From Myxococcota bacterium (GTDB lineage Bacteria > Myxococcota_A > UBA9160 > SMWR01): a DNA stretch of 64,000 bases. The position numbers were made by a program, and so were the translations under genes. The notes under the pieces are model-generated. The model was not told where the DNA came from. It worked only from the letters and a program-made list of their open reading frames with translations, and did no database searches. Where the stretch lies: the NCBI GenBank assembly GCA_022447545.1, contig JAKVBI010000018.1:113668-177667 (forward strand), in the 5' to 3' direction. Positions 43,851 through 53,224 of the stretch are shown one piece after another. Each line of letters opens with the position of its first letter. Position 1 is the stretch's first letter.

Positions 43851-45746
43851 GTGAGTTACCACATTTTTCGTCTGTTCTCCCTGGTCGCAATCCTGTGCGG
43901 GCCTGCTGTTGCTTCCGCCCAAGAGCAATGTGCCGATCACTCGGCCCAGCGGAAGGTTTACTTCGGCGACCTGCACATTCACACGGCGCTCTCCGCGGAT
44001 GCCTACGTGTTCGGTACCCGCAATCTGCCGGACGACGCCTATCGTTTCGCGCGTGGTGATTCCATTGAAGCCTCGGCACTGTTCGTTCCGAAGCCGGTCA
44101 AAACCGTTGCGCTGGCACGCCCCCTCGATTTTGCGGCGGTGACAGATCACGCCGAGTATCTGGGAGCCTCGGCGCTGTGCACGAGCGAAGACTCTCCACG
44201 GTACGACGCCCAGCTGTGTCGCGATTATCGGAATTCCAACCAGGGTCAGACATCGATGGAGACCGTGGTGTCAACGGTTGGGCGTGTCTTGGCCGGCATG
44301 CTCACCGAGCCCATCTGCGGAGCGGATGGAAGCCTGTGCCGCGAAGCCGCTCGGGCGCCCTGGAAGGCCACCCTCGATTCGGCGGCTCGTTGGAATTCCC
44401 CGTGTGAATTTACGGCATTCGTGGGGTACGAGCACTCGGCTTCCCCCCTCTCCTCCAAGGTGCACCGCAACGTCATCTTTCGCAGCCAGGCAGCACTCGA
44501 TCTCCCGGTTTCAGCGACCGATGAGCCCACAGGGCCGGGTCTATGGAAGGCGCTCCGAGCCGAGTGCATCGACGCGGGAAATGGCTGTGATGCCCTGTCG
44601 ATTCCCCACAACTCGAACCTGAGTAATGGCCAGATGTTTGCGGTGGACTACGGAGATGCGAAGACGCCCGAAGAGCAGGCAGAGGTGGCGCGTTTGCGGA
44701 CTCATGTCGAGCCCATCGTGGAGATGATGCAGATGAAGGGCGATTCGGAGTGCCGCAACGGAATGTGGGACGTCGCGGGTGGGACCGATGAGCTTTGCAA
44801 CTTCGAGAAGTACCGGGGTTGGCCGGATTCTCCCGAGGATTGCCAAGACGGCTCGGGCGGGGGTGCGCTTTTGGGCCAGGGCTGTATCTCACGCCTGGAC
44901 TTCGTGCGCTACGCGCTGATCGAGGGGTTGCGTGAATCGAGGCGGATCGGAGCGAACCCCTTCAAGTTCGGCTTCATTGGCAGCACTGACGCCCACGATG
45001 GGACGGCGGGTGACACGGACGAGTGGGTCCACGATGGCGTGCAGCGGCCCGTGGCCCGAGTGGGTTTTGGGCGGGACAATCCCGGAGGGCTCGCAGCGGT
45101 TTGGGCTGAGGAGAACACCCGTCAGGCTCTGTTCGATGCCATGCGGCGTCGCGAAACCTACGCGACCAGCGGTCCACGCATGACGGTGCGGTTCTTTGGG
45201 GGTTGGAATTTTGCCGAGAACTCGTGCGCGGGCGCCGATCTGGTGGGTCGTGGCTATGCGCAGGGGGTACCCATGGGGGGGGATCTGCCCGAGCGCCCCA
45301 CCGGGGCAAAGTCTCCGACCTTCGTGGTGAGTGCGCTGCGCGATCCGGGCACGGCCGCTCACCCCGGTGGTTTGCTTCAGCGCGTTCAGATCATCAAGGG
45401 TTGGGTGGGCGAAGACGGGCTTTTTCATCAGGCGGTGTTCGAAGCCGCAGGCGATTCATCGAGTTCAGCCGATGTGAACCTCGAGACCTGTGAGCCGCGC
45501 GGCGCGGGTGCCGAGAGTTTGTGTGGCGTCTGGCAGGACCCTTCTTTCGATGCCGAACAGGCTGCGGTCTACTACGCGCGGGTTCTCGAGAACCCGAGTT
45601 GCCGATCCACGACGCGGATCTGTCGCAATCTTCCGGCTGACAAGCGCCCGGCCGCGTGCGACAGCCTTCCCCAGACGATCCAGGAGCGCGCTTGGACTGC
45701 ACCGATCTGGTACGAGCCGAAAGCATCCGGGTCGCCAAGTCTCTAG
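43851..45746 (+). CDS. DUF3604 domain exported protein
   Basis: 631 residues with signal peptide (LFSLVAILCGPAVASAQ). The DUF3604 fold resembles PHP phosphoesterases, with metal-binding motifs visible: FGDLHIHTALSADAY, DFAAVTDHAEYLG, ALSIPHNSNLS and GFIGSTDAHDG. Twelve or more cysteines suggest disulfides. Family members are uncharacterised; a metal-dependent phosphoesterase is inferred. GTG start with GACACT 6 bases upstream and no clear ribosome site, another leaderless candidate. Confidence 0.8.
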   Translation: MSYHIFRLFSLVAILCGPAVASAQEQCADHSAQRKVYFGDLHIHTALSADAYVFGTRNLPDDAYRFARGDSIEASALFVPKPVKTVALARPLDFAAVTDHAEYLGASALCTSEDSPRYDAQLCRDYRNSNQGQTSMETVVSTVGRVLAGMLTEPICGADGSLCREAARAPWKATLDSAARWNSPCEFTAFVGYEHSASPLSSKVHRNVIFRSQAALDLPVSATDEPTGPGLWKALRAECIDAGNGCDALSIPHNSNLSNGQMFAVDYGDAKTPEEQAEVARLRTHVEPIVEMMQMKGDSECRNGMWDVAGGTDELCNFEKYRGWPDSPEDCQDGSGGGALLGQGCISRLDFVRYALIEGLRESRRIGANPFKFGFIGSTDAHDGTAGDTDEWVHDGVQRPVARVGFGRDNPGGLAAVWAEENTRQALFDAMRRRETYATSGPRMTVRFFGGWNFAENSCAGADLVGRGYAQGVPMGGDLPERPTGAKSPTFVVSALRDPGTAAHPGGLLQRVQIIKGWVGEDGLFHQAVFEAAGDSSSSADVNLETCEPRGAGAESLCGVWQDPSFDAEQAAVYYARVLENPSCRSTTRICRNLPADKRPAACDSLPQTIQERAWTAPIWYEPKASGSPSL

Positions 45747-45768
45747 CGCGGTACGCGTTGGCCAACGT

Positions 45769-45774
45769 AGAATT
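45769..45774 (+). promoter_or_regulatory. -10-like element before SDR gene
   Basis: TAGAAT, 74 bases before the ATG at 45849, giving a leader of about 67 bases that holds only a weak ribosome site (GGGAGG at 45834-45839). No clear -35. Confidence 0.25.
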
Positions 45775-45848
45775 CAAAGGGCAAGCGCCGTGGCATCGAT
45801 TCGCTCCGCGAAACTCGGCTGCGCGCGCCATGGGGAGGGATCGTAGCG

Positions 45849-46742
45849 ATGGGTGTACTTTCGGATCGAGCGGTCGTCATCACCGGCGCGGGCCGAGGGC
45901 TGGGTCGCGCATATGCGGAGGCCGCTGCGAACGAAGGGGCCAGGGTCGTCGTCAATGACATCGACGCTCAGGCCGCAGAGGAGGTCGGGGCGGCAATCGA
46001 GGCCGCGGGCCATGTCTGCTCTGTCCACGTGGGTTCCGTGGCGGACTGGTCATCGGCTCAGGCTATGGTGGAACAATGCGTTGGCGAGTTTGGGCGCATC
46101 GACGGCCTGGTCAACAATGCGGGCGACCACTACCTGACTCTGCCTCAGGAGGATGAAGAAGACGGGATCCGACAGACCGTCGAGTCGAACATCCTGGGCA
46201 CCATGTTCCCGGGCATCCACGCAATGCGGGCCATGATCGATCAAGGGGGTGGAGTGATCGTCAACTCCACCTCGGCGGCGTTGTGTGGGATGTCCATGGT
46301 CGCCAGCTACGGGGCTTCGAAGGGGGCTGTCACCTCGTTGACGTACAGCTGGGCCATCGATCTCATGAAGCACGGCATTCGCGTCAACGCGATTTCGGCC
46401 ACTGCTCTCACACGGATGGTGGGACATACCCTGGAGCACCGCGACAGCCCGGTCACCTGGCCGCCCGAGGCCATGGCCCCTCTGGTCGTCTATCTGTTGA
46501 GCGATCGCTCCCAGGGGATCACCGGTCAGGCCATCCGGCTGTGGGGCGGAAGTCTGCAACTCATCGGCCATCCAAGTGTCACGCCGACGCTCATGGACAG
46601 GGAGAGTTGGACCGTGGAGGATCTCGATGCGGCCTTTCGCGGAGACCTGCGCGACCACCTGCAGCCCTTCGGGCGTGACATGGCGGCCTATGCGGACAGC
46701 GGTATGAGTGCCGGTCCAGCCCAGACGCCCCGTGATTCCTGA
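45849..46742 (+). CDS. SDR family oxidoreductase
   Basis: 297-residue short-chain dehydrogenase: VVITGAGRGLGRAYAEAAAN, DIDAQAAEEV, VNNAGDHYLTLPQ and the catalytic YGASK after NSTSAALCGMSMVAS. It is longer than the classic 250, with a C-terminal tail of about 45 residues as in hydroxyacyl-CoA dehydrogenases of the MFE-2 type. Weak GGGAGG precedes the ATG. Alone on its strand, convergent with the luciferase-like gene. The 93-base gap downstream holds no recognised signal. Confidence 0.83.
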   Translation: MGVLSDRAVVITGAGRGLGRAYAEAAANEGARVVVNDIDAQAAEEVGAAIEAAGHVCSVHVGSVADWSSAQAMVEQCVGEFGRIDGLVNNAGDHYLTLPQEDEEDGIRQTVESNILGTMFPGIHAMRAMIDQGGGVIVNSTSAALCGMSMVASYGASKGAVTSLTYSWAIDLMKHGIRVNAISATALTRMVGHTLEHRDSPVTWPPEAMAPLVVYLLSDRSQGITGQAIRLWGGSLQLIGHPSVTPTLMDRESWTVEDLDAAFRGDLRDHLQPFGRDMAAYADSGMSAGPAQTPRDS

Positions 46743-46835
46743 TCGGAGAGAATCGGTGTTGCTTGATCCGGCCTGCTGGAGCGAGCACTCAGGCAGCTGA
46801 GGTCTGCTTCGTTTCAGGCTTCGTGCAAGCTCCGT

Positions 46836-47777
46836 TCACGAGGACTTGAACGCGAGAGCCACCTCGGTGTACCAGCCCTCGATGGCTTCACGATCGAACG
46901 GTTGGGTGACCTGGCAGACGAAGTGATTGAAACCCAGATCGATGAATCGGGCGATTTGGTCTCGCATCTGCTCGTGAGTACCCAGCATGAACTGGTCGCG
47001 GAACTCCTCGGGCATTCGGCGGCTCTTGATGTAGTCCCTCACTGCATTGGGGTCGCTGCTCTCGAACAGGCCCAGGTGCATGATCGACTTTTCGAACTCG
47101 TCGAAGTCGCGTCCGGCGGCATCGCAGTGGCGTTTGAACACGTCCACTTTGGGAGCCAGTTGTTGGGGGGAACCCGTCGTGTTCCAACCGTCGGCGTAGC
47201 GCGCCGCATCGCGCAACACGATCTTTTCTCCCCAGCCGCCCACCCAGATCGGGATGCGAGGACTCTGGACGGGTTTGGGCGAACAGATGGCATTTTCGAT
47301 CTGGTAGTAGTTTCCATCGAAGCTCGACCGCTCCTGGGTCCAGAGCAGGTTCAGAATCTGGAGAGCTTCCCCCAGGCGGTTGGCGCGCTCGGTGTTGGAG
47401 TGGTAGGGGACACCGTACATCTGGTGCTCGGCTTCGAACCAACCCGCACCGATGCCCATGATCAGACGTCCGTCGGAGATGTGGTCGAGGGTGGTGGCGA
47501 TTTTGGCGAGTTGTGGTGGGTGACGGTAGGGATTCCCGGTGACCATCACTCCCAGCCGTACGCGCTGGGTCAGCGCGGCCAGGGCGGCGAGAGCCGTCCA
47601 GCCGTCGAACACGGGTGCCTCAGGGGTTTTTTGGAACATTGACGTGACGAAGTGATCCGAGGTCCAGAGACTGTCGTAGCCGATTTCTTCAGCGAACTTC
47701 CAGATGTCGAGAAGTGCAGGCCACGTGATGTTCTCCGTTGCCGTCTGCAGGCCGAAGCGAATGGGGGGCGGGGCCAT
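46836..47777 (-). CDS. LLM class (luciferase-like) oxidoreductase
   Basis: 313 residues, TIM-barrel of the bacterial luciferase superfamily, probably F420-dependent. FGLQTATENITWPALLDIWK is followed by FAEEIGYDSLWTSDHF, and GRLIMGIGAGWFEAEHQMYG is diagnostic. ATG 47777 is chosen because it lies 8 bases after AAGGAGG; a GTG at 47786 would sit inside that ribosome site. A 5-bp hairpin (GGCGC/GCGCC, 47798-47811) precedes the ribosome site. Divergent from the MaoC gene. Confidence 0.85.
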   Translation of the reverse strand: MAPPPIRFGLQTATENITWPALLDIWKFAEEIGYDSLWTSDHFVTSMFQKTPEAPVFDGWTALAALAALTQRVRLGVMVTGNPYRHPPQLAKIATTLDHISDGRLIMGIGAGWFEAEHQMYGVPYHSNTERANRLGEALQILNLLWTQERSSFDGNYYQIENAICSPKPVQSPRIPIWVGGWGEKIVLRDAARYADGWNTTGSPQQLAPKVDVFKRHCDAAGRDFDEFEKSIMHLGLFESSDPNAVRDYIKSRRMPEEFRDQFMLGTHEQMRDQIARFIDLGFNHFVCQVTQPFDREAIEGWYTEVALAFKSS

Positions 47778-47878
47778 GAGGTTCACCTCCTTGGCGCTCG
47801 TGCGCCACTTGAATCACTTATCGATCACGTTGGACCAATCACGCCCAGCGATCAAGCCAAGAACATGCGAGAGAAGAA

Positions 47879-47908
47879 TTGACGCGGCCATCGTGCGGGC
47901 ATCAAACT
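47879..47908 (+). promoter_or_regulatory. Promoter of MaoC-like gene
   Basis: TTGACG (47879-47884) and CAAACT (47903-47908) with an 18-base spacer. It is the best -35 match seen in the window. ATG follows 39 bases downstream behind AAAGGAGAG. Confidence 0.4.
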
Positions 47909-47947
47909 AGCCGTTCGATCGACACGCAACTTCCAAAGGAGAGACCC

Positions 47948-49102
47948 ATGAGCAAGTCAAGCCTGACCCCGCTGGACACCACCGATGTCGACCGCTGGAT
48001 CGGTATCCCGCTGGGGGGAGGACAGCTCAAGGAATCCGTTCACATCAATGACATCCGACGCTGGGCCCAGGGTATGCAGAACCCGAATCCGATCTGCTTT
48101 GATGAGAAGTATGCGGCCGATAGCGTGCATGGTGAATTGATTGCTCCCCAGTCGTTCACGATCTGCACAGATGTGGGCCATGGTGCGACCCCGGCCATCC
48201 AGGGCAATATCCCCGGCCAGCACATGTTGTTCGGTGGCGACGAGTGGTGGTTCTTTGGACCTCGTATTCGGCCCGGCGACACCATCCGCCAGGAGCGGAT
48301 GCTCTACGACTACCGGGTCACCGATACCAAGTTCGCGGGGCCCACCATGTTCTCGCGTGGGGACACGACGTATATCCAGCAGACCGGTGAGGTGGTCGCC
48401 AAGCAGCGATCCACTTCTATCCGCTATCTGGTGGAAAATGCTCGGGAGCTCAACCTCTTCGGCGATGACGAGGAGAAGGAGTGGAGCGATGAGGAACTCG
48501 AAAAGATCGAGCAGGAGAAGGCCGACTACTACCACTCGTATCTCGATCTTGGACATGACAAGCGACTGTTCGTGAAGGTGGGCGACAAGTTGCCGCGCCG
48601 CCCGATCGGGCCGCATACGTTGCTCACTTTTGCGACCGAGTGGCGTTCCTACACGATGACGGTCTGGGGCTCTAGCTACGAACACGGAGTGAGTTCGACC
48701 CAGGATTCGGGCTGGACGCCCGAGATGTCACGGGATCCCGAAGGGGCGAAGATCGACCCGGCCAATGCCGATGGCTTGTACAAAGGTGCCTCTCGAGGAC
48801 ACGCACAACCGCGCTGGGCCCGACACATCGGTATGCCACGTGGTTACGGGTACGGGGCCACCATGGGAGCCTGGGTGCTCGACTATCTGACGAACTGGTC
48901 CGGGGAACACGGCTTCGTGGTCCACAGTGACGTGAAGTACCGCTTCCCGGCGCTGACGGGGGACCTCACGTATCTGGATGGCGAGGTTACGAACATCACC
49001 CACGGGGAAACCCCAATCGCCCACGTGAGAGTCACCATGACGACTCACGAGGGTGCGGTGATGGCCGCGGGGGACGCCGAGGTGGCGCTGCCCGCGGAAT
49101 AG
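47948..49102 (+). CDS. Double hot-dog MaoC-like dehydratase
   Basis: 384 residues, two hot-dog domains as in MaoC-type (R)-specific enoyl-CoA hydratases and mesaconyl-CoA hydratase-like proteins. The first half reads INDIRRWAQGMQNPNPICFD, where the hydratase-2 signature normally carries Asp and His; here they are not conserved. The second half (GYGYGATMGAWVLDYLTNW) forms the other hot-dog. It may hydrate an enoyl-CoA or only bind. ATG is behind AAAGGAGAG. Confidence 0.8.
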   Translation: MSKSSLTPLDTTDVDRWIGIPLGGGQLKESVHINDIRRWAQGMQNPNPICFDEKYAADSVHGELIAPQSFTICTDVGHGATPAIQGNIPGQHMLFGGDEWWFFGPRIRPGDTIRQERMLYDYRVTDTKFAGPTMFSRGDTTYIQQTGEVVAKQRSTSIRYLVENARELNLFGDDEEKEWSDEELEKIEQEKADYYHSYLDLGHDKRLFVKVGDKLPRRPIGPHTLLTFATEWRSYTMTVWGSSYEHGVSSTQDSGWTPEMSRDPEGAKIDPANADGLYKGASRGHAQPRWARHIGMPRGYGYGATMGAWVLDYLTNWSGEHGFVVHSDVKYRFPALTGDLTYLDGEVTNITHGETPIAHVRVTMTTHEGAVMAAGDAEVALPAE

Positions 49103-49234
49103 GGGTCGCGTTTCTGCGCGTCTCCAAAGAATCGCCGATCGATGAATCCATGTGAATCGGGCCGTGCATTCGATTCTCTGGACCCCGGCGAAGCGATCAC
49201 TTCCTGTGAGTGCCCCAGTGCGCTTGGACGATCC

Positions 49235-51643
49235 CTATACGGGTTCGGAGGCGACCACTTGTTGGTTCCGCAGCTCCGCGATTCGCTCGGCGGAAAGGCC
49301 GAGCTCCGCGAGGATTGCATCGGTGTGTTGGCCCGCCAGGGTCCCCGGCCCGTAAGAAGGCTTCGCATCACCCACCGTGACCAGAGGTCCCCACCGCCGG
49401 TATTCGCCGAAGCGTGCATGGTGGCAAAGCGGAGCGAAGCCGTTGTCCAACACGTGTGGGTCCAGGGCCCAAAAGGAACCGGGGCTCACCCCGTCTGCGC
49501 GCACGCAACCCACGCCCTGGGCAAGGAGTTTTTGTTCCCACTCGTCTGCATCCCGTGACTGAAAAAGCGTCCCAAGAACTTCTGTCAGTGCACCTTCGTT
49601 CTCGCAACGTTGTTCGTGGGTCTCAAAACGGTCGTCGGGCGCGAAATCTGCGACTTCGCAGAACCGCTTCCATTCAGTTTGTGTGGTCATCGCCAGAAAT
49701 ACCCAGCCGGAGCGTGCAGGGTAGAGGCGGTAGGTGGCGTTCAGGCCAAAGAGGTCCGCGTCAACGGCGGGGCGCTGACGCTTGCCGGCATAATCGAGAA
49801 AGTCTTCTCCGTTCGCGTAGGCGTTGGCGGTGAGCATGTTGACGTAGACGGTCTGGCCCATGCCATGGCGCACTTTTGCGAGCAGTGCGAGAAGAACCGC
49901 CGACCCGATCACCACCGATGTGTTGGGGTCGGGGTTGGATTCGTTGGCGCGCATGAGCTGGCGAGAGATTTCGCGGATCTCCTCCAGGCTTTCACAGCGC
50001 TTCGTCAGTGCGGCTCCCGATTGATGGGTGGCCCCGCTCATGGCCGCTCCGGGGACAGGGTGGGTCGAGGGGCGGTTGGCACTGGGTCCATCCGGGCCGT
50101 ACCCGTTTACGGAAACCCACACCAGCCCGGGATTCCTCTCTCGCAGCTCTGCGTATCCGATCCCCAACCGTTCGGGCACTCCAGGTCGGAAATTGTGGAT
50201 TAGGACGTCGGCGCGTTGGGCCAGATCCTGGGCGATTGCGCGCCCCTCTTCAGACTTGAGGTCGAGGCAGATCGATTCTTTGCCGGCGGTTGTCTTCACC
50301 GCCGTTGAGCCGTTCTGAATCATGTGCCGATAGGGGTCGCCGGCGACGGGTTCGATACGGACGACTCGAGCACCGAGATCCGCGAGCATGGCGGCTCCGA
50401 GGGGAGCTGCGATGATGGTCGCGATCTCGAGCACCAGGACGCCCTCGAGCGGTTGGCCTGGTTGACTCGTGGGCGTTGCCTCGAAGTCAGGAGCGTTTCG
50501 TTCCTCACCGAGGATCTCGTGGTTGTGTTGTCCTACTCGCGGTGCGGGTTGTTGGGGGACGGCTGGAGTCGAGCACAAACGGGCGATGGGGCCCAGCTGT
50601 CGCACGGGACCCAGCTCGGGGTCCACGATTTCGATGACATCGCCATTGTCCACCAGGTCGGGGTGGCTCAAGGCTTCTCGTGCCGTTTGATACGGCTCGG
50701 CGGCCACGTTGCCGTTCTCGTGGAAGATCGCCATCCACTCTGCGGCAGTCTTCTCCCGAACGCGGGTCAAGATCCGATCGCGGGCGGCTTCCACGGTTTC
50801 CTTGTTCCAGAGATCGGGGGAGTCCTGGAACCGCTCCTCGGCGAGCATCTCGCCCAGCAGTCCGAGTGATTCCAAGAAGGCGAGGAACAGGTGCTCGAGC
50901 AGGTTCCCGCACTGGATCCAGCGGTCGTCGCCGGCGAGTACGGGGTGGTAGTTGAGGGTGGGCATGTCGCCGCCCACCTCCGTGAGAGTGGGAAGGGAGT
51001 GGTCCTGCCTCTGGGCGAGTTGCACCAGCAGCATCTCCAGCAGGTCATAGGGCATGAGGGCCTGGAGCAGACTGGTTTCGACTCGCTGTCCGCGGCCATT
51101 GCGTTGGCGGGCTAGCAACGCCGCTGTGATTCCCTGTATCGCGCCCTGGGCAGCAGCGTGTGACGCTACGGGGACCGCGGCAAACGCGGGACCCTTTCGG
51201 CGGAGCTGGCGCTCGAAGGCTCTCATGCGCCCGCTCCGTGCCGCCACCAGGCCCTCGTAGCCCGGGTCCTCGGCGTAGGGGCCCCGCGAACCCCAGGCCG
51301 TGATTGAACAGTGGATCAGGGCGGGTTGACGCTCCAGGGCAGCATCTGCGTCGAGGCCCCAGCGCTGTGCCCGGGACGGAGGCCCACCCACCATGAGAAC
51401 ATCGGCGCCCTGGGCCAGCGCGTGTGCCTGGCTGCGTCCGCCTTCGCTTTCGAGGTCCAACTCCACGCTGCGCTTGCCTCGCAACCACATGGGGCTGGCA
51501 GCCAGTGCTCGGAAGCGATCGCCACCGGGCGGTTCGACCTTGATGACATCGGCCCCAAAATCGGCCAGCACCATGCTGGCGAAGCCTCCAACGGGCCCTT
51601 GGGTGAGATCGATGACACGGAAGGAGTCGAGTACTTGCGCCAT
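49235..51643 (-). CDS. Tandem-fused type III CoA-transferase
   Basis: 802 residues made of two complete CaiB/BaiF domains. Domain 1 (about 1-385) has VIDLTQGPVGGFASMVLADF then GADVIKVEPPGGDR. Domain 2 (about 405-800) has VLVLEIATIIAAPLGAAMLA then DLGARVVRIEPVAGDP. The aspartate that carries the acyl-enzyme intermediate appears replaced in both halves: QRVETSLLQALMP (Gln) and QTVYVNMLTANAY (Thr), while other CoA-transferases in this window keep it. Fused two-domain forms occur in other bacteria. The substrate, and whether it is active, are open. Just downstream on the other strand is tRNA-Ser(UGA). Confidence 0.87.
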   Translation of the reverse strand: MAQVLDSFRVIDLTQGPVGGFASMVLADFGADVIKVEPPGGDRFRALAASPMWLRGKRSVELDLESEGGRSQAHALAQGADVLMVGGPPSRAQRWGLDADAALERQPALIHCSITAWGSRGPYAEDPGYEGLVAARSGRMRAFERQLRRKGPAFAAVPVASHAAAQGAIQGITAALLARQRNGRGQRVETSLLQALMPYDLLEMLLVQLAQRQDHSLPTLTEVGGDMPTLNYHPVLAGDDRWIQCGNLLEHLFLAFLESLGLLGEMLAEERFQDSPDLWNKETVEAARDRILTRVREKTAAEWMAIFHENGNVAAEPYQTAREALSHPDLVDNGDVIEIVDPELGPVRQLGPIARLCSTPAVPQQPAPRVGQHNHEILGEERNAPDFEATPTSQPGQPLEGVLVLEIATIIAAPLGAAMLADLGARVVRIEPVAGDPYRHMIQNGSTAVKTTAGKESICLDLKSEEGRAIAQDLAQRADVLIHNFRPGVPERLGIGYAELRERNPGLVWVSVNGYGPDGPSANRPSTHPVPGAAMSGATHQSGAALTKRCESLEEIREISRQLMRANESNPDPNTSVVIGSAVLLALLAKVRHGMGQTVYVNMLTANAYANGEDFLDYAGKRQRPAVDADLFGLNATYRLYPARSGWVFLAMTTQTEWKRFCEVADFAPDDRFETHEQRCENEGALTEVLGTLFQSRDADEWEQKLLAQGVGCVRADGVSPGSFWALDPHVLDNGFAPLCHHARFGEYRRWGPLVTVGDAKPSYGPGTLAGQHTDAILAELGLSAERIAELRNQQVVASEPV

Positions 51644-51775
51644 GGCTGACCTCTAGGTTCGGGGTGGTTGGACCTGGCTGGCTGCCCAGTGCGCTTCATC
51701 ATACACATCGGCGCCAATCGATTTGCCCGTGGTACCAGGACCGGGATACGTTGTGGCTGCCGTATTGGCTCCATG

Positions 51776-51863
<88 letters not shown>

Positions 51864-51938
51864 CTTGGATTCCGATTCAGGACGCCCCCGGCCCGAAATC
51901 GAATATGCTGGAGGCGTCCATCGATCAAGGGGGGCGCT

Positions 51939-53168
51939 ATGGCGACCGCAGCGCATGGGGATACCTCGTCACCGATTTTGAGTGACGCTTATCTAGCGGA
52001 CCCGATCGCAGTGTTGGCGCAACTTCGCCAGAGTGATCCGGTCCATTGGGTGCCTGGCCATGAGTTCTGGCTGGTGACGCGCCACGATGACGTGAGCCGC
52101 CTGTTCGCAGATCCCAACTGCACCCCCGACCCGCGCGCCTGGGAGCGATACCAGCCCGCACCCGTCGGTAGTTGGCGGTCGCAGATCGAAGACCGAGGCT
52201 TGTTTTCTGCACCTCGCGAAGACCATGCGCGCCAGCGCCGTCTGGTGTCGGCGGCTCTCACACCGCGCGCGGTAAAACGAATGGAGGGCCAGGTTCTCGA
52301 GGTCGTCGAGCAATTTGCAGCTGCGCTTCGCGGTCGCACGGGTGTGATCGATCTGATGGAGGCGTTCACGAACCCGATTCCCAATGCTGTGATCAGCCGC
52401 ATCACGGGTGTGCCAGCCAAGGGCGACGACGACCGGCGTTTTCGCGAACTTGCCCAGCGCACGATACGGGGGTTTCCCTCCTTTGCGCCCGAGGAGGTGA
52501 AGCGCGACGCCGATGAGGCGGCGGATGAGATGGCCGCGTGGGTGCGCGAGATGGCGGAGGAACGCCGACGCCACCCGCGCGAGGATTTTCTCTCCGATCT
52601 GGTCCAGGCCCACGACATGGACGACCGCATGACGAATGACGAGGTCGTCATGATGGTGGCCGCACTGGTCAATGCCGGAAGTGAAACGACGGCATTGGGG
52701 GGCACCTACGCGCTACGTGCGCTGCTCGAAAACCCCCAGGAGTGGGCGAAGCTTCGCAATCATCGCGAGTTACTGGACAACGCGGTCATGGAGATTCTCC
52801 GCTACGACTTCGGCGTCGGCGGCGGATTACCGCGCTACGCAATGCAGGACTTCGAGCTTCGGGGCAAGCCGATCCGCAAGGGCCAACAGCTTCAGCTCTC
52901 GTTCAACGGTGCCCACCGCGATCCAGAGGTCTTCCCGAACCCCGACCGTTTCGATGTCGAACGGGACACGCGCAATGTGGTGATCTTCGGTCGTGGTCCA
53001 CACTTTTGTCTGGGTGCGAACCTGGCCAAACAGGAAATGCGCTTCATGGTGGATGCTGCGCTCGATTTCCTGCCTCCGGGGGCTTCGATTCGCCACGATC
53101 TGGTGGAGTGGAGCCAGATGGCGTTCGTTCGTCGCATGGAGACTCTGCCCGTCGAATTCCCGGCCTGA
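51939..53168 (+). CDS. Cytochrome P450
   Basis: 409-residue class I-type P450. Heme cysteine Cys357 in FGRGPHFCLG, I-helix VNAGSETTALGG, ExxR in NAVMEILRYDF. It uses ATG behind AAGGGGGG, with TATGCT (51904-51909) as -10. No redox partner nearby. Directly downstream of tRNA-Ser but with its own promoter-like element. Confidence 0.91.
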   Translation: MATAAHGDTSSPILSDAYLADPIAVLAQLRQSDPVHWVPGHEFWLVTRHDDVSRLFADPNCTPDPRAWERYQPAPVGSWRSQIEDRGLFSAPREDHARQRRLVSAALTPRAVKRMEGQVLEVVEQFAAALRGRTGVIDLMEAFTNPIPNAVISRITGVPAKGDDDRRFRELAQRTIRGFPSFAPEEVKRDADEAADEMAAWVREMAEERRRHPREDFLSDLVQAHDMDDRMTNDEVVMMVAALVNAGSETTALGGTYALRALLENPQEWAKLRNHRELLDNAVMEILRYDFGVGGGLPRYAMQDFELRGKPIRKGQQLQLSFNGAHRDPEVFPNPDRFDVERDTRNVVIFGRGPHFCLGANLAKQEMRFMVDAALDFLPPGASIRHDLVEWSQMAFVRRMETLPVEFPA

Positions 53169-53224
53169 CATCTTCCGGGCCTGCCGGCGGCCTCGGTCCG
53201 GTGCTCCAGCGGGCTTGCTCGGCT

